The notes: a model not told the origin generated them from the sequence alone. A stretch of DNA of 64,000 bases from Phyto melanocephala (GCA_941918925.1 OW799237.1:93903015-93967014), one strand, 5' to 3'; positions 11,148-22,372 are shown, numbered from the stretch's first letter. Numbers and translations: made by a program.

Positions 11148-12034
11148 TATACCCTTTACACGACAGTGTAAAAGGTTATATATACATACAGTATAACCTC
11201 TGTAGTCCGGACACTCGCTAATCCGGACTATCCAGTACTCCGGACAGTTAAATGTTTCGAACAGTTTGAAAATTGGTTCTCTGTAATCAAGACATTACTT
11301 TGTTTTGCGCTTGTGTGTTTTTCCGTCATTGTACGTTATTTTAAATATTGAGGAAAACCAAGACTCCGACAATTCTCTAGAGAAAATTCAGGAAGTCCAT
11401 GATAATGTCTCAAATAAAGAAGCTATCGATCTGTTGGCAAGAACAATTTTATAGGACCAGCAAATAAATACGACTGATAAGAAAATATTATTTTTAAAGG
11501 AACTTAAAAGCAAAGCAGAAAAACTGCATAAAAATTTTATCCAATGAAAACTAGTTCGTACTATAATCCATAACAATTTTTTAACTAACATAATTTGCAT
11601 ATTTTTAGATATTATTTTTTTTGGGAAATGAATTTTTTAATTGTATGCACTTCATTTCTTATTATATATTTAAATAATTTTTGTAATAATAAAAGCTAAA
11701 CATGCCTAAGTTTACGGCCTGTAATTATCTGTAGTCCGGATGAGGGGACGAACTATATCTGTCCGGACTAGGGATGTTGCACTGTATTTATTTCCGACCC
11801 TATAAAGTATACATTTTCTGAAAGCTTGTGAATAGGGGAGTCGATTGAGCTTTGTCTTGCCGTTTGAATGTTGAAATCAGGTTTTTGAAGACTACTGACA
11901 TCACCAAGACTCTTGTGTGTTTTTAAAATATCAGAAATATTCGGAAGCATATTGGTATTAAAAATCAGCTTAATCGCCTCACAATGATTTGATTTTTCCC
12001 CCCTTTTTTCCACCACAAAATTTAAATTGTTCAT
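11148..12034 (+). repeat. DINE-1/INE-1-like repeat, interrupted and truncated
   Basis: It starts TATACCCTTTACACG with a GTAAAAGGTTATA hairpin partner. After the inserted element it continues with TTTCCGACCCTATAAAGTAT and GAATAGGGGAGTCGAT, the head block shared by the other copies. The 3' hairpin end is absent. Confidence 0.7.
11189..11784 (+). mobile_element. pogo/Tigger-like Tc1-mariner deletion derivative
   Basis: Termini CAGTATAACCTC and, read inward, CAGTGCAACATC are both followed within about 20 bp by AGTCCGGACA. The target duplication is TA (11187-11188, 11785-11786). A remnant frame near 11,346-11,546 reads EAIDLLARTIL then KKILFLKELKSKAEKL, like the C-terminal tail of Tigger/jerky-type transposases. 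The rest of the transposase is deleted. It is inserted into the DINE-like repeat. Confidence 0.75.
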
Positions 12035-13412
12035 GATTTATAGGCACTATTTATAGATACAATTGGGAGATTCACAGTAGTGTCATAAAGTCATATGTCC
12101 TATAATAGCATGAAAAATTAAGACTATTGTGAACAACCCCTCATAATTAAGTGTGCTGTTTTGAATTTAAATCAACTGATGTAAAACAATTATAAAAATA
12201 AATATTTTCTTTCATAATGCCAAAAACAAGTAAAAAAAACAAAATAATAGCCAGTTTGTGCGAAAAGTACATTTTAGATGTTGTAATGGCAGACTCAAGT
12301 AAATAAATTACAAAAAAAATTAAATTTTGTTTGATAAACAAAAACAGCAGAGTCCTTAGCCGATCTTATTTGACGCCACCAGTGTTTTGTTAGCAAAAAA
12401 TTAGCAACTGCGCTCAAATTTGGATGTCGGCCCAATAAAATAATACAATGAACGGCGACGGCTTACAAAAACTGTTGCGGCTTGGCTTCGCCGTTTAGCA
12501 CAGGTCTCTGCTTATTAAATACGACAGCACAACAAACATAGCGTACAAAGTTCTATTATAATAAGACACTTTTTGTTTGAAAAGCAACAACAACATTTTT
12601 AAACTATTGTACAATTTTAGGACAATATGACATGATAAGACACCTTGCGAATCACCCAAATATATCTTTAAAGATATTTGTAAAAAATTTTGGACAAATC
12701 GGTTATTAATCGGCAAAGTTATAGGCAAAAATTTATTGAAAAAATATCCGTATGTTTTTTAAATATGTCAAATTTTTTTTAGCTTTTCAATCATTTTTCG
12801 ACACGTTAAAGACGTAATATTATAAGCCGTCATGTTGAAAAGTATTTCTGAGAAAAATTCGAAGTGTGAGATTTTTTGAGCACTAAAAACGTCGATTTAA
12901 TGAATCATCCGCTGCATGGTTCTAACTTGGCACTTTATGTTTTCATTTTATTTCCAAACATACAAACTGATTTGTGAGGTCAAAGTTTTTTGACACCTTA
13001 TGTTGCGTTCGAAATGCATGTTTTGTAAAATCTCAATCAAAATGGAAAAATCGTTTCAAAAATTGGTTAACACGTATGCAAAAGTGTATTGATTTTCGTG
13101 GAGAATATTTTGAATAGCAATTATAATAACATAATAACATTTATTTGTGGTCTCTAATCTCAAAATATAAAGGGCCACTGTCGTATAATATAACAATCAA
13201 AATTTGGCAACGTGCTCATAATGAACACATCGGCACGATCAAATTTCTAAAATACTGCAACAGTGTTGTATATTTCCATTTAATATCTCAGTTTTCCATT
13301 ATTTAGTTTAAATACAAAGTTGTTGTTTTTCTTTCTTTTTTGAGAAACCCTTTATAACTGTTAACAGTATAATACGTGCTCTATAAGAGTTATATGCTAA
13401 ATACATACATAT
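12035..13412. other. Intergenic, nothing recognised
   Basis: Several 60-90 codon open stretches here have no recognisable domain, splice context or composition change. Confidence 0.4.
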
Positions 13413-13417
13413 GTATG

Positions 13418-13588
13418 TGTTGTGTTTGTAATGAAACAACGTAGTACCTTTTTTGTAATTCAATTCATTTTATTAAGCAATTGAATAAACTAACTTAAGG
13501 TTATAATACTTCTTAATTCTCTACCGCTAATTCTCTTCGTCTTTCATTTTTCGGTCTCTGACATTCGTATAAAATAGGGATGCCAACA
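13418..13588 (-). repeat. 3' LTR of gypsy element
   Basis: In element orientation it starts TGTTGGCATCCC and ends AAACACAACA. It is preceded by the purine run GATGGGGGAGG. Confidence 0.92.
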
Positions 13589-13597
13589 CCTCCCCCA

Positions 13598-14175
13598 TCA
13601 GAAAACGAAGTCTCTGAACCTTTGGGGGGGTCTCCGCTCTCTGGCCGGTCTTTGAGTTATTGTTGGTACGTTTCGTTCACTATCTTGATCGAGTGATGTC
13701 GGCAGTTGCCGAGGCACTTGCTGCGATGAATCGTGACATAAAATGTCCAAAGGTAGCTCTGCGTTTGGCTCTTCAGCATTTAACTGCTTGTGACGCAATC
13801 GCATTTGGTTGGCATGAGATCTTGTGATCCTATCTGAATTATGTAGTACCACACGGTACATTACCTTACCAATTCGTTCTTTGACTATGCCAGTTGACCA
13901 TTTATACTTGTTATTATTGTAAACCTTGACATCAACGGTATCTCCAACTAAAAATTCACGATGTTTCGCGTTGTGATATTCATTGAATTGTTTATTTTGA
14001 GACTGCTGACTGTTATTGTATACGCTTTCCTGATAACCGTTGCTGGGTTTGAGTAAGTCCAAAGGTGTTTTTATTTTATATCCTAGCATGAGGTCGGCTG
14101 GGGACTTCTGCATGGGCGTGCGTGGATTTGGCGTAGTACGGTAAGTGCACAAGAACACTTGGAGCGCATCCCGTA
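13598..14175 (-). pseudogene. Displaced C-terminal part of gypsy pol (second copy of the duplicated tail)
   Basis: This repeats the end of the integrase (YRTTPNPRTP, GDTVDVKVYNN) and then continues in the correct frame to the natural end, a basic and proline-rich tail whose stop overlaps the polypurine tract. It is cut off from the main frame by the 335-bp duplication, because 335 is not a multiple of three. Confidence 0.85.
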
Positions 14176-14510
14176 ATGTAGTACCACACGGTACATTACC
14201 TTACCAATTCGTTCTTTGACTATGCCAGTTGACCATTTATACTTGTTATTATTGTAAACCTTGACATCAACGGTATCTCCAACTAAAAATTCACGATGTT
14301 TCGCGTTGTGATATTCATTGAATTGTTTATTTTGAGACTGCTGACTGTTATTGTATACGCTTTCCTGATAACCGTTGCTGGGTTTGAGTAAGTCCAAAGG
14401 TGTTTTTATTTTATATCCTAGCATGAGGTCGGCTGGGGACTTCTGCATGGGCGTGCGTGGATTTGGCGTAGTACGGTAAGTGCACAAGAACACTTGGAGC
14501 GCATCCCGTA
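13841..14510. repeat. 335-bp tandem duplication within gypsy pol
   Basis: The units 13841-14175 and 14176-14510 appear identical. Each starts ATGTAGTACCACACGG and ends GCGCATCCCGTA. No microhomology beyond a base or so is seen at the junction. Confidence 0.92.
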
Positions 14511-17500
14511 GTCCTCCTTCCCCCTGATTTTTTTGAAGTGATCGTTTAAGGGTATCAACGAACCTCTCCGCCTGCCCGTTTGACTGCGGGTGATACGGAG
14601 CAGTTCGGATGTGGTCTACTCCATTTTCCTCACAAAATAATTTGAATTGGGCTGAAACGAATTGCGTGCCGTTGTCCGAAACTAAAGTTTGCGGAATACC
14701 AAATCTTGCGAAAATAGTTTGTAGTAACTGAATTGTTTTACTTGCTGTTGTTGAAGTTGTTGCGACAACTTCTGGCCATTTTGAATATGCGTCAATTACC
14801 ACTAGGAAATACGTACCTTCGATTGGACCTGCATAATCAACGTGTAAGCGTTTCCATGGTCCTTCTGGTGGGTTCCATGACTCAAGCAACGTTTTAGGCG
14901 GTGATTTGGCAACGCTGGCGCATTTATCACAGTTTTTAACTAACTGTTCGATCTGGGTATCCATACCAGGCCAAAAAACATAGCCTCTTGCGATTGTTTT
15001 CATTCGCTGCATCCCTTGATGACCTTTGTGTAGCTGTTGCAATATACGACTTCTGTACTTACGTGGTATCACTATGCGTTCTCCATACATTAAGCAGTCG
15101 TTTAAAACGTAAAGGCCGTCTTTATGTTTATAAAAGGAACGTATGTCGGAGTCAACGATTTGGGCGGCTGCGGGCCAGCCGGCTTGAACATGCTGTATGA
15201 TTCCCTGTAACAATGCTGATTGCTGGGTGGCTTTCTGAACCATATTGTGCGTTACTGGCAATTTGCGCAAGATGTCATCTTGGACTTGACTGATTTCATC
15301 TTCTGCTTGAATTGAAGCAATTACAATTTCTTCATCTAGTTTGATATGATTGTTAATTAGACGGGAAAGTACATCTGCATAGCCGAAATTTGTGGTTGAT
15401 ATATATTCGATGTCGAAATCATACATTTTGAGCGCGAGTGCCCATCTCTGCAGCCGATTGGCTGTATACACCGGAATGCCCTTCTTAGAGCCGAAAATCG
15501 ATAAAAGGGGTTTGTGATCGGTTTGTAGAGTGAATCTGTGGCCATATATATATTTGTGGAATTTGGTTACGGCGAATACTAAGGCAAGCGCTTCTTTTTC
15601 TATTTGACTATAGCCCTGTTCAGCTTTTGTCAATGACCTTGAGGCATGGCTGATTGCCTTCATATAACTGTCGTCGTACCTGTGGTATATACATGCCCCT
15701 ATGCCTGCATTTGACGCATCAGCGGCTACGACAATGTCTACGTTTGGGTCAAAATGCGTGAGAAGCAGATCGGACTTAAGGATCTCTTTGAATTTGTCAA
15801 AAGATTTCTGGCACTCTTCCGTCCAGTTCCATTCGGTATCCTTGCGGAGCAGCATATCTAATGGGCGGCGTAACTCATGCATTTTCCTCACATATTTGCC
15901 GTAATAATTGATAGCGCCCAGATATGACTGTAATGTTGCTAAATTGGATGGTGGTGGCATGTTCGTTATGGCTTCAATTTTTTCTGGGTCGGGACGAATA
16001 CCGTCTCTATCAATGATTTGACCAAGGTATCGCACAGAACGCATGCCAAATTCACACTTTTCGATTTTAAGTGTAAACCCGAAACTTTCGATTCTCTCGA
16101 GAACGCGTGTTAGATTTGCGTCGTGGTTTGCCTCGTTAGTGCCCGAGACGATAATGTCATCCATGTATGCAGCAACTCCATCTATATCATCGACCATGAT
16201 TGACATAATTTGTTGAAACGCTCCTGGAGCTGACTTTATGCCTGGAGGTAAACGATTGAACGTGAAAAGTCCGCGGTGAGTGTTGATAGTAAGTATCTTG
16301 CGTGAGTCTTCTTCGACTTCGACTTGCAAGAAAGCATCGGAGAGGTCAATATGGCTGAAAATTTTTCCTTTCCCGATTTTTGCAAAAATAGATTCCGGTA
16401 GAGGCAGCGGAAACTGATTTGGTTGGAGCGCCTCGTTTAAACCTGTCGAGTAATCTGCACAAATTCGTACATTACCCTCCTTTTTCTTTATAACAACGAT
16501 GGGTGCTGCCCAGTCCGAGCATTCGACGGGGGAAATAATTCTTAAATTTTGCAACCTTTGCAATTCCTCATCCACTAGCGGTAAAACTGCATATGCAACT
16601 GGCCGCTTCGGTTTGAACACGGGTTTAGCGTCAGGCTTGAGGTGAAGCTTGACCTTCGTCTTGACGCATAGCCCCAATCTTTCATTAAACAGTTTTTTGA
16701 ACCGCGATACGACTGGATGAGTTGACATTTGTTCTCTTGTGATAGAGTTACATACGTTCCGCAATGGCACGTCCCATAGGTTAAATTTTTCTATGAAATC
16801 TATACCCATAAGATTTATGTTGTCGGTCACGTAGCATATGCCGCTTTTAATAACGTTTCCTAACTTCATGTCGCAATTGAATTGCCCGTTTATGTTGAGA
16901 CGATGCTTGTCTGCATTGTATGCGGTTGAAGTTGGTTTTGATAATTCCGGCTTACCAATATGCTCCCACAAGGACTTCGATATAATTGTGATGTCCGACC
17001 CACTGTCGATCTGTAGAGTAGCATCTACACCGTTTATGCGCAATGTAATGAATTTGCGCTTTGATTGCATGCTGCCTATACTATTTACAGAAATTTCATT
17101 AACAGAGGCCTTATCACGATTTGGATTTTGAAAGGTACTTATCTTGTTTGGTTGTTTGTTGGGGAAACAACCACAATAACCTTCCTTGTGTCCGGTTCTT
17201 GAGCATTGCTTGCATTTGTGATTTGTGAAACGACAGTCCTTCATGTAGTGCATTCCCCCGCATGCCCAACATGGTGTGCGTGGGGTGTTAGATGAATTGT
17301 CAGGCAATTTATTATTTACTGCTTGTCTTCGTCGCGAGTTTGTTGGCATATTTTTGCCTTGTCGCTGTTTAACGAAATTTACAGCTATCTTTGATCCACT
17401 GGGCCTTTCAATTAAATTTGCATCTGACTTTAAATTTAATACTAATTGACATTCTGCAATAAGTTTGTCAATTCCATTGAGCGTGCCATCATTTAATTTG

Positions 17501-18072
17501 GACAATAAACGCGTGCGGATTTCCTTATCACGCGACGATCTCAACCCAAGTATGAAAATCAAGCTTTTGAACTCATCTGCTGATATTCTCGACAGTTCAA
17601 ACCCTTCACAAAATTTGTTTACTTTGCTACCATATGTGGTAAAATCTTCTATGTCGCTTTTCTCTAGCTGCAGGCATTCGTACCGACGATGAAACAACGA
17701 TTTTTTTGGTCCGAACAATTCAATAAGTTTTTTGACTGTTTCAGTGAAAGTGTAATCCGACGTAGTCTTCGGCAAAATCAAGTTAGAGTACTTCTCGTAG
17801 TTTGATGTATGAATTTTACGCAGAAGGAGCCTTACTTTGGCGGAATCGTCAAGATGTTTGCCATCTTCCTTGAAAAGCTGCTCGTACCTGTTGTACCATG
17901 ATTCAAAAAATACCCCAGACTCTGCATCGTAGCAAAATTCAGATATCTGGGCTGAGAGATCGAATGCGTTTGAGGTTATGTTCTTTCCCTCGTTTTTGTG
18001 CAAAAGCTGCTGAAGTATTGCATCATGATTTTGCAAAAGTCTGGTTAACGTTTCGAGACATTTGTCTGTCAT
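14083..18072 (-). CDS. Gypsy Gag-Pol polyprotein, C-terminus frameshifted
   Basis: The frame is 1,329 codons from an ATG at 18072. Gag spans about residues 1-260. Two zinc knuckles follow at about 268-300 (CWACGGMHYMKDC, CKQCSRTGHKEGYC). The aspartic protease site is LQIDSGSDITII near 353-363. Reverse transcriptase has YMDDIIVSG near 636. RNase H has VVAADASNAGIGA near 790 and an AEQGYSQIEKEALA motif. Integrase has the GHQGMQRMK...CDKC zinc finger, DYAGPIEG, SDNGTQF and SNGQAERF. All catalytic motifs are present. The last about 20 residues are out of frame because of the tandem duplication, so the natural C-terminus is lost. Gag and Pol share one frame. Confidence 0.93.
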   Translation of the reverse strand: MTDKCLETLTRLLQNHDAILQQLLHKNEGKNITSNAFDLSAQISEFCYDAESGVFFESWYNRYEQLFKEDGKHLDDSAKVRLLLRKIHTSNYEKYSNLILPKTTSDYTFTETVKKLIELFGPKKSLFHRRYECLQLEKSDIEDFTTYGSKVNKFCEGFELSRISADEFKSLIFILGLRSSRDKEIRTRLLSKLNDGTLNGIDKLIAECQLVLNLKSDANLIERPSGSKIAVNFVKQRQGKNMPTNSRRRQAVNNKLPDNSSNTPRTPCWACGGMHYMKDCRFTNHKCKQCSRTGHKEGYCGCFPNKQPNKISTFQNPNRDKASVNEISVNSIGSMQSKRKFITLRINGVDATLQIDSGSDITIISKSLWEHIGKPELSKPTSTAYNADKHRLNINGQFNCDMKLGNVIKSGICYVTDNINLMGIDFIEKFNLWDVPLRNVCNSITREQMSTHPVVSRFKKLFNERLGLCVKTKVKLHLKPDAKPVFKPKRPVAYAVLPLVDEELQRLQNLRIISPVECSDWAAPIVVIKKKEGNVRICADYSTGLNEALQPNQFPLPLPESIFAKIGKGKIFSHIDLSDAFLQVEVEEDSRKILTINTHRGLFTFNRLPPGIKSAPGAFQQIMSIMVDDIDGVAAYMDDIIVSGTNEANHDANLTRVLERIESFGFTLKIEKCEFGMRSVRYLGQIIDRDGIRPDPEKIEAITNMPPPSNLATLQSYLGAINYYGKYVRKMHELRRPLDMLLRKDTEWNWTEECQKSFDKFKEILKSDLLLTHFDPNVDIVVAADASNAGIGACIYHRYDDSYMKAISHASRSLTKAEQGYSQIEKEALALVFAVTKFHKYIYGHRFTLQTDHKPLLSIFGSKKGIPVYTANRLQRWALALKMYDFDIEYISTTNFGYADVLSRLINNHIKLDEEIVIASIQAEDEISQVQDDILRKLPVTHNMVQKATQQSALLQGIIQHVQAGWPAAAQIVDSDIRSFYKHKDGLYVLNDCLMYGERIVIPRKYRSRILQQLHKGHQGMQRMKTIARGYVFWPGMDTQIEQLVKNCDKCASVAKSPPKTLLESWNPPEGPWKRLHVDYAGPIEGTYFLVVIDAYSKWPEVVATTSTTASKTIQLLQTIFARFGIPQTLVSDNGTQFVSAQFKLFCEENGVDHIRTAPYHPQSNGQAERFVDTLKRSLQKNQGEGGLRDALQVFLCTYRTTPNPRTPMQKSPADLMLGYKIKTPLDLLKPSNGYQESVYNNSQQSQNKQFNEYHNAKHREFLVGDTVDVKVYNNNKYKWSTGIVKERIGKVMYRVVLHYGMRSKCSCALTVLRQIHARPCRSPQPTSC

Positions 18073-18224
18073 GTCGAGAGAAAAAAAAATTATCGTCCCG
18101 AAATTCCAAAAGGTTTATGAACAAATTTTTCTTGAAAAAGAGACGGTGTTTGTAATTAAGATAACACGTGGGGTAAAATTCACAATTGTTTGTGTATGTG
18201 AATGCTTTAATTTAATTTGCAAAA

Positions 18225-18236
18225 TCCTCGTCGCCA
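18225..18236 (-). promoter_or_regulatory. Likely primer-binding site of gypsy element
   Basis: On the minus strand TGGCGACGAGGA begins 6 bases after the 5' LTR. TGG is the expected start for pairing with a tRNA 3' CCA. The tRNA was not identified. Confidence 0.5.
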
Positions 18237-18242
18237 CAAATA

Positions 18243-18413
18243 TGTTGTGTTTGTAATGAAACAACGTAGTACCTTTTTTGTAATTCAATTCATTTTATTA
18301 AGCAATTGAATAAACTAACTTAAGGTTATAATACTTCTTAATTCTCTACCGCTAATTCTCTTCGTCTTTCATTTTTCGGTCTCTGACATTCGTATAAAAT
18401 AGGGATGCCAACA
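18243..18413 (-). repeat. 5' LTR of gypsy element
   Basis: It appears identical to 13418-13588 over 171 bp. Confidence 0.92.
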
Positions 18414-18418
18414 GTATG

Positions 18419-19213
18419 AGTGTTTAATATTATACTAAATACATTGTAGTTGTAGTTGTACATATTTATTTCGATTTTACTTTCGAAATAAATTCCCAAA
18501 AGCCATTTTTGTATACAAAACACTTATATTTGTTTATATCTACTACATTTGTACAAAAAAAAATAAATTTATTTGGTTTTTATGCATGTACAAACATACA
18601 AACAGAATATTGTCAAATAAATTTCATAAGTAAACAATCAAATGCGTATATAAGTTTGCTTATACCGTTCTATCATATGAATTTATTTAAGTGGATATGT
18701 GTAATGAAAATAAGACGTACAAATTATTAATTCTCATCTGAATAAAAATACACCGATTTACGTAGATGTGTCTGATGTTATGAAGCATCATATTGTACAC
18801 GATATGCACAGCGTGCAAGTACTAGAATGTTTGTCCTCAGATCCGTTGTCTAACAACTAAAATAAAAATGTGCTTTAATATACATACATACATACATATA
18901 ACGCATGAAACCGATTATGATTATGACTCTTCTTTAGCGATTGACGACTTTCATGAATAAATTTTATAATTTTTCAATATAAACGTGTGTTTTACACTCT
19001 TGAATAGGAAGTTCTTTTTTACTATTTGTTTTACTAAAATATAAAACTAAAATTATTAATTTAAATTCATTACAAAGGTCATGAGATTTCTTTTTGCAAA
19101 CTACATATCTAAAATGCCTGCCTTATCTATTAGTTTCAAACATTTAAATCTTTTTAAACTCATGTCGATTAATTAAGCTCTTCTCATAAGAAAAATACTT
19201 CAAATTTCGTTGC
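18419..19213. other. AT-rich spacer, nothing recognised
   Basis: There is no coding signal. Confidence 0.4.
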
Positions 19214-19337
19214 CATACAAACAAGGCATATCCATAAGGTATATGCAACGGCGAATTGATACAACAAAGCAACTTTTCGGGGGATGTTTTATGTCAAGGC
19301 CAATTCGTATATCAGGGATGGAAAAGTTGTTTTTACA

Positions 19338-19357
19338 TCTATATATATAAAAGTGAA

Positions 19358-19402
<45 letters not shown>

Positions 19403-20175
19403 GCTATAGACTCCGAAACTGTAAAACCGATCGGGCTCAAACTTTGGTAAGTTGTTGTACACATACCAGGGAGTGTTTATGGGTGAAAAAAAGTGGGCGG
19501 AGCCACGCCCATAAAAAATTAGTTATCAGTTTTAGCTACTTGCACTTGACCGATTTTTCTGAAACTTTGCACACATATCGAGCTGTCATGACTAAATAAT
19601 TTCGTGATAAGAAAAGTGGGCGGGGCCACGCCCCTAAAAAAGTTTTAATTTTAAGGTACTTGCACTGGACCGATTTTTCTGAAACTTTGCACACATATTG
19701 AGCTATCATGACTTTATAATTTCGTGATTGAAAAAGTGGGCGGGGACACGCCCATAAAAAATTAGTTATCAGTTTTAGCTACTTGCACTGGACCGAATTT
19801 TCTGAAACTTTGCAAACATACTGAGCTGTCATGACTAAATAATTTCGTGATAAGAAAAGTGGGCGGGGCCACGCCCCTAAAAAAGTTTTAATTTTAAGGT
19901 ACTTGCACTGGACCGATTTTTCTGAAACTTTGTACACATATTGAGCTATCATGACTTTATAATTTCGTGATTGAAAAAGTGGGCGGGGACACGCCCATAA
20001 AAAATTAGTTATTAGTTTTAGCTACTTGCACTGGACCGAATTTTCTGAAACAAACTAAAATTATTGAGCTGTCATGACTATACAGTTTTGTAATTAGAAA
20101 AGTGGGCAGTGCCACGCTCATAATTGCGATTAAAATCCATGAAGGGGCGTAGCAACGCGCGCCGGGTTTGGCTAG
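19338..20175 (+). mobile_element. Non-autonomous Helitron, copy 1
   Basis: The 5' end is TCTATATATATAAAAG, and the 3' end has a GC-rich GCAACGCGCGCCGGG tract followed by CTAG. This fits the Helitron 5'-TC and 3'-CTRR rule. Insertion lies between A and T with no target duplication, as shown by the intact site in the MITE copy at 6327. Inside is a (GT)n tract and about five tandem units of 105-115 bp carrying GTGGGCGGGGCCACGCCC. No Rep/helicase is encoded. Confidence 0.85.
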
Positions 20176-20919
20176 TCTATATATAAAAGTGAAACTCTGT
20201 GTGTGTGTGTGTGTGTGTTAGCTATAGACTCTGAAACTGTAAAACCGATCGGGCTCAAACTTTGGTAAGTTGTTGTACACATACCGGGGAATGTTTATGG
20301 ATGAAAAAGTGGGCGGGGCCACGCCCATAAAAAATTAGTTATCAGTTTTAGCTACTTGCACTTGACCGATTTTTCTAAAACTTTGCACACATATCGAGCT
20401 GTCATGACTAAATAATTTCGCGATAAGAAAAGTGGGCGGGGCCACGCCCCTAAAAAAGTTTTAACTTTGAGGTACTTGCACTTGACTGATTTTCCTGAAA
20501 CTTTGCACACATATTAAGCTGTCGTGACTTTATAACTTCGTGATTAAAAAAGTGGGCGGGGCCACGCCCATAAAAAAAGGCTATAATTTTGAGGTACTTG
20601 CATCAGACCGATTTTTCTGAAACTTTGCACACATATTGAGCTGTCATGACTAAATAATTTCAAGATTAGAAAAGTGGGCAGTGCCACGCCCATAAAAAAA
20701 AGGTATCATTTTGAGGTACTTTCACTGGACCGATTATTCTGAAACTTTGCACACATATTGAGCTATTATGACTTTACAATTTCGTGATTAGAAAAGTGGG
20801 AAATGCCACGCCCATAAAAAAATTATAATATTTAGGTTTTTGCACTTGATATTCAATTAAAATTCAGAATGCATTTTGATTCTTTAAGGGGCGTAGCAAC
20901 GCGCGCCGGGCTTTTCTAG
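20176..20919 (+). mobile_element. Non-autonomous Helitron, copy 2, head-to-tail
   Basis: It starts TCTATATATAAAAG directly after the CTAG of copy 1 and ends CTAG followed by T of the host. The internal tandem units are more divergent. Confidence 0.85.
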
Positions 20920-21236
20920 TATTAAATATAATAAAATTTCATTAAAAAGAGGATTTAAATGTTTGAAACACATTATTAATGACGCAATAACAACAAATAT
21001 ACATAAATTTAGCACATTTATTATTTAAAAATGTCACTCAAGTTATTTGTTTAATACCGAAACCAAAATCACATTGCCTATCCCTGCATTAATAAATGAA
21101 ATCAAGGCGAATTCAACCAATTTTTGACAAGAAGTTTCACAATCAGCTGGGCTGATAATTTCACCTGTATGAATTCGCCTTGCATACAAACATATTAAAC
21201 TTTAAAAATATAAATTAATATACAATTTCAGTATTG

Positions 21237-21905
21237 TCTACATGCTTAAAAAACATATGCAAATTGTTCACGCTAACGAGCTTTTTGAGTTTGTTCACGT
21301 TACAGATTACGTATGGTTCACACCAGCCATCGATTTGTTCGGAAAACGAACAATTTTTTGTGCGTACATGAATTTGCCTGGTGTGGACCGCTGTTTACAT
21401 TGTTTTGTTCTTGTTCAAACAGCGTTGTCAGAACATTTGTTTGAACAACGATGACTGATATTGAAAGGCATTTTGAATATGAAAGAAAGAGACGACACAT
21501 CAAAGAACATATCTCCATGTCAAACAATATGAAAAAAATTTGTACAGTTGCTCTGCCGACGTTTTGTTCTAGTCTGAACAAATCGATGGCTAGTCTAGAC
21601 GTAAAGTTAGTCAACGTTAACAAAAGATTGTTCACGTTAGACGGTGTTCACGTTATTGCGAGTGCACTCTTAAAATGTAAAGTCTTAATATCAGAACTAG
21701 AAAACCAAAGAATGATTTGCGGATTAACCATAGAATCTTACGAGATTCAACAATCACATTTGAATTTCCAGAAGTCAGATTTCGGCATTTGTATAGACTA
21801 ATCAGAACATCGGCAACTGTTCTTCTTAATGAACTAGCTCCTTTTATGGGTCAAGGTGTAAGAAATGCATTCGTCACAAAACCTTTAAGAATGTGTACCG
21901 CAAAT
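21237..21905. repeat. GTTCACGTT-rich foldback-like repeat
   Basis: GTTCACG(C/T)TA motifs cluster at both ends (near 21,263-21,300 and 21,630-21,655). The segment GCCATCGATTTGTTC near 21,330 is present inverted near 21,575. Open frames of 70-116 codons here look like by-products of this repeat. It is related to the 9.8-11.0 kb repeat. Confidence 0.4.
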
Positions 21906-22372
21906 GGTGCACATTTAAATTGACTAAATTTTCCTCCGTATCTGAATTCTAAATGTGGCTTTGAATATTACAATAAAAGTATAACTTAACAAATTCATAC
22001 TTTTTCCGTATTTTTACTGTCCATTTGTTTGTTGTTTTTTTTACAACTTTTATTCTCTCGTGGTCTTTTTGTTTGTGAATCATTTTGACAGTTTAAAGGG
22101 AGATATTCGCGCCTTAAATCTTTACAGAAACACTTTTTTTGTATCTTACGAGAATTGTTCTACAGCGACAGTACAGTAAGAAGAAACACCTGTTTGTTTC
22201 GATTCATTGCATTCTATATCAATTTACATGTTTCAAGTGAAAAGTTGCTCATAGCAAGAACATGACCACTGGTTGTTATATTTAAAAAACGAGATATGTT
22301 TTCTCTACACAAAATTTGATCTTAATAAAATTTATTTTTCTAACCACGAAATTACTCTTTGTACATTCTTGT
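21906..22372. other. Spacer, nothing recognised
   Basis: There is no coding signal. Confidence 0.4.

Larger units (their letters stand above)
13418..18413 (-). mobile_element. Ty3/gypsy LTR retrotransposon, young, integrase tail duplicated
   Basis: Two 171-bp LTRs (13418-13588 and 18243-18413) look identical by eye. The 5-bp duplication GTATG is at 13413-13417 and 18414-18418. The element reads leftwards: 5' LTR at 18243-18413, primer-site-like TGGCGACGAGGA at 18225-18236, a single gag-pol frame, a purine run at 13589-13600, then the 3' LTR. No envelope frame is present. Identical LTRs mean recent insertion. A 335-bp tandem duplication breaks the end of pol. Confidence 0.93.
19222..21182 (+). 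mobile_element. hAT-type MITE, CAAGGC family, copy 2, carrying two Helitrons
   Basis: It has the same CAAGGCATATCC start and GAATTCGCCTTG end as 6327-6714. A perfect 8-bp duplication CATACAAA lies at 19214-19221 and 21183-21190. About 380 bp belong to the MITE (19222-19337 and 20920-21182). The rest is inserted Helitron sequence. Confidence 0.9.

Noticed and set aside
19363..19599. Open frame with a Cys-Val repeat
   Set aside because: It is translation of the (GT)n microsatellite inside the Helitron.
21242..21923. Overlapping open frames of 70-116 codons
   Set aside because: They lie in the GTTCACGTT-rich repeat, overlap on both strands and show no domain.
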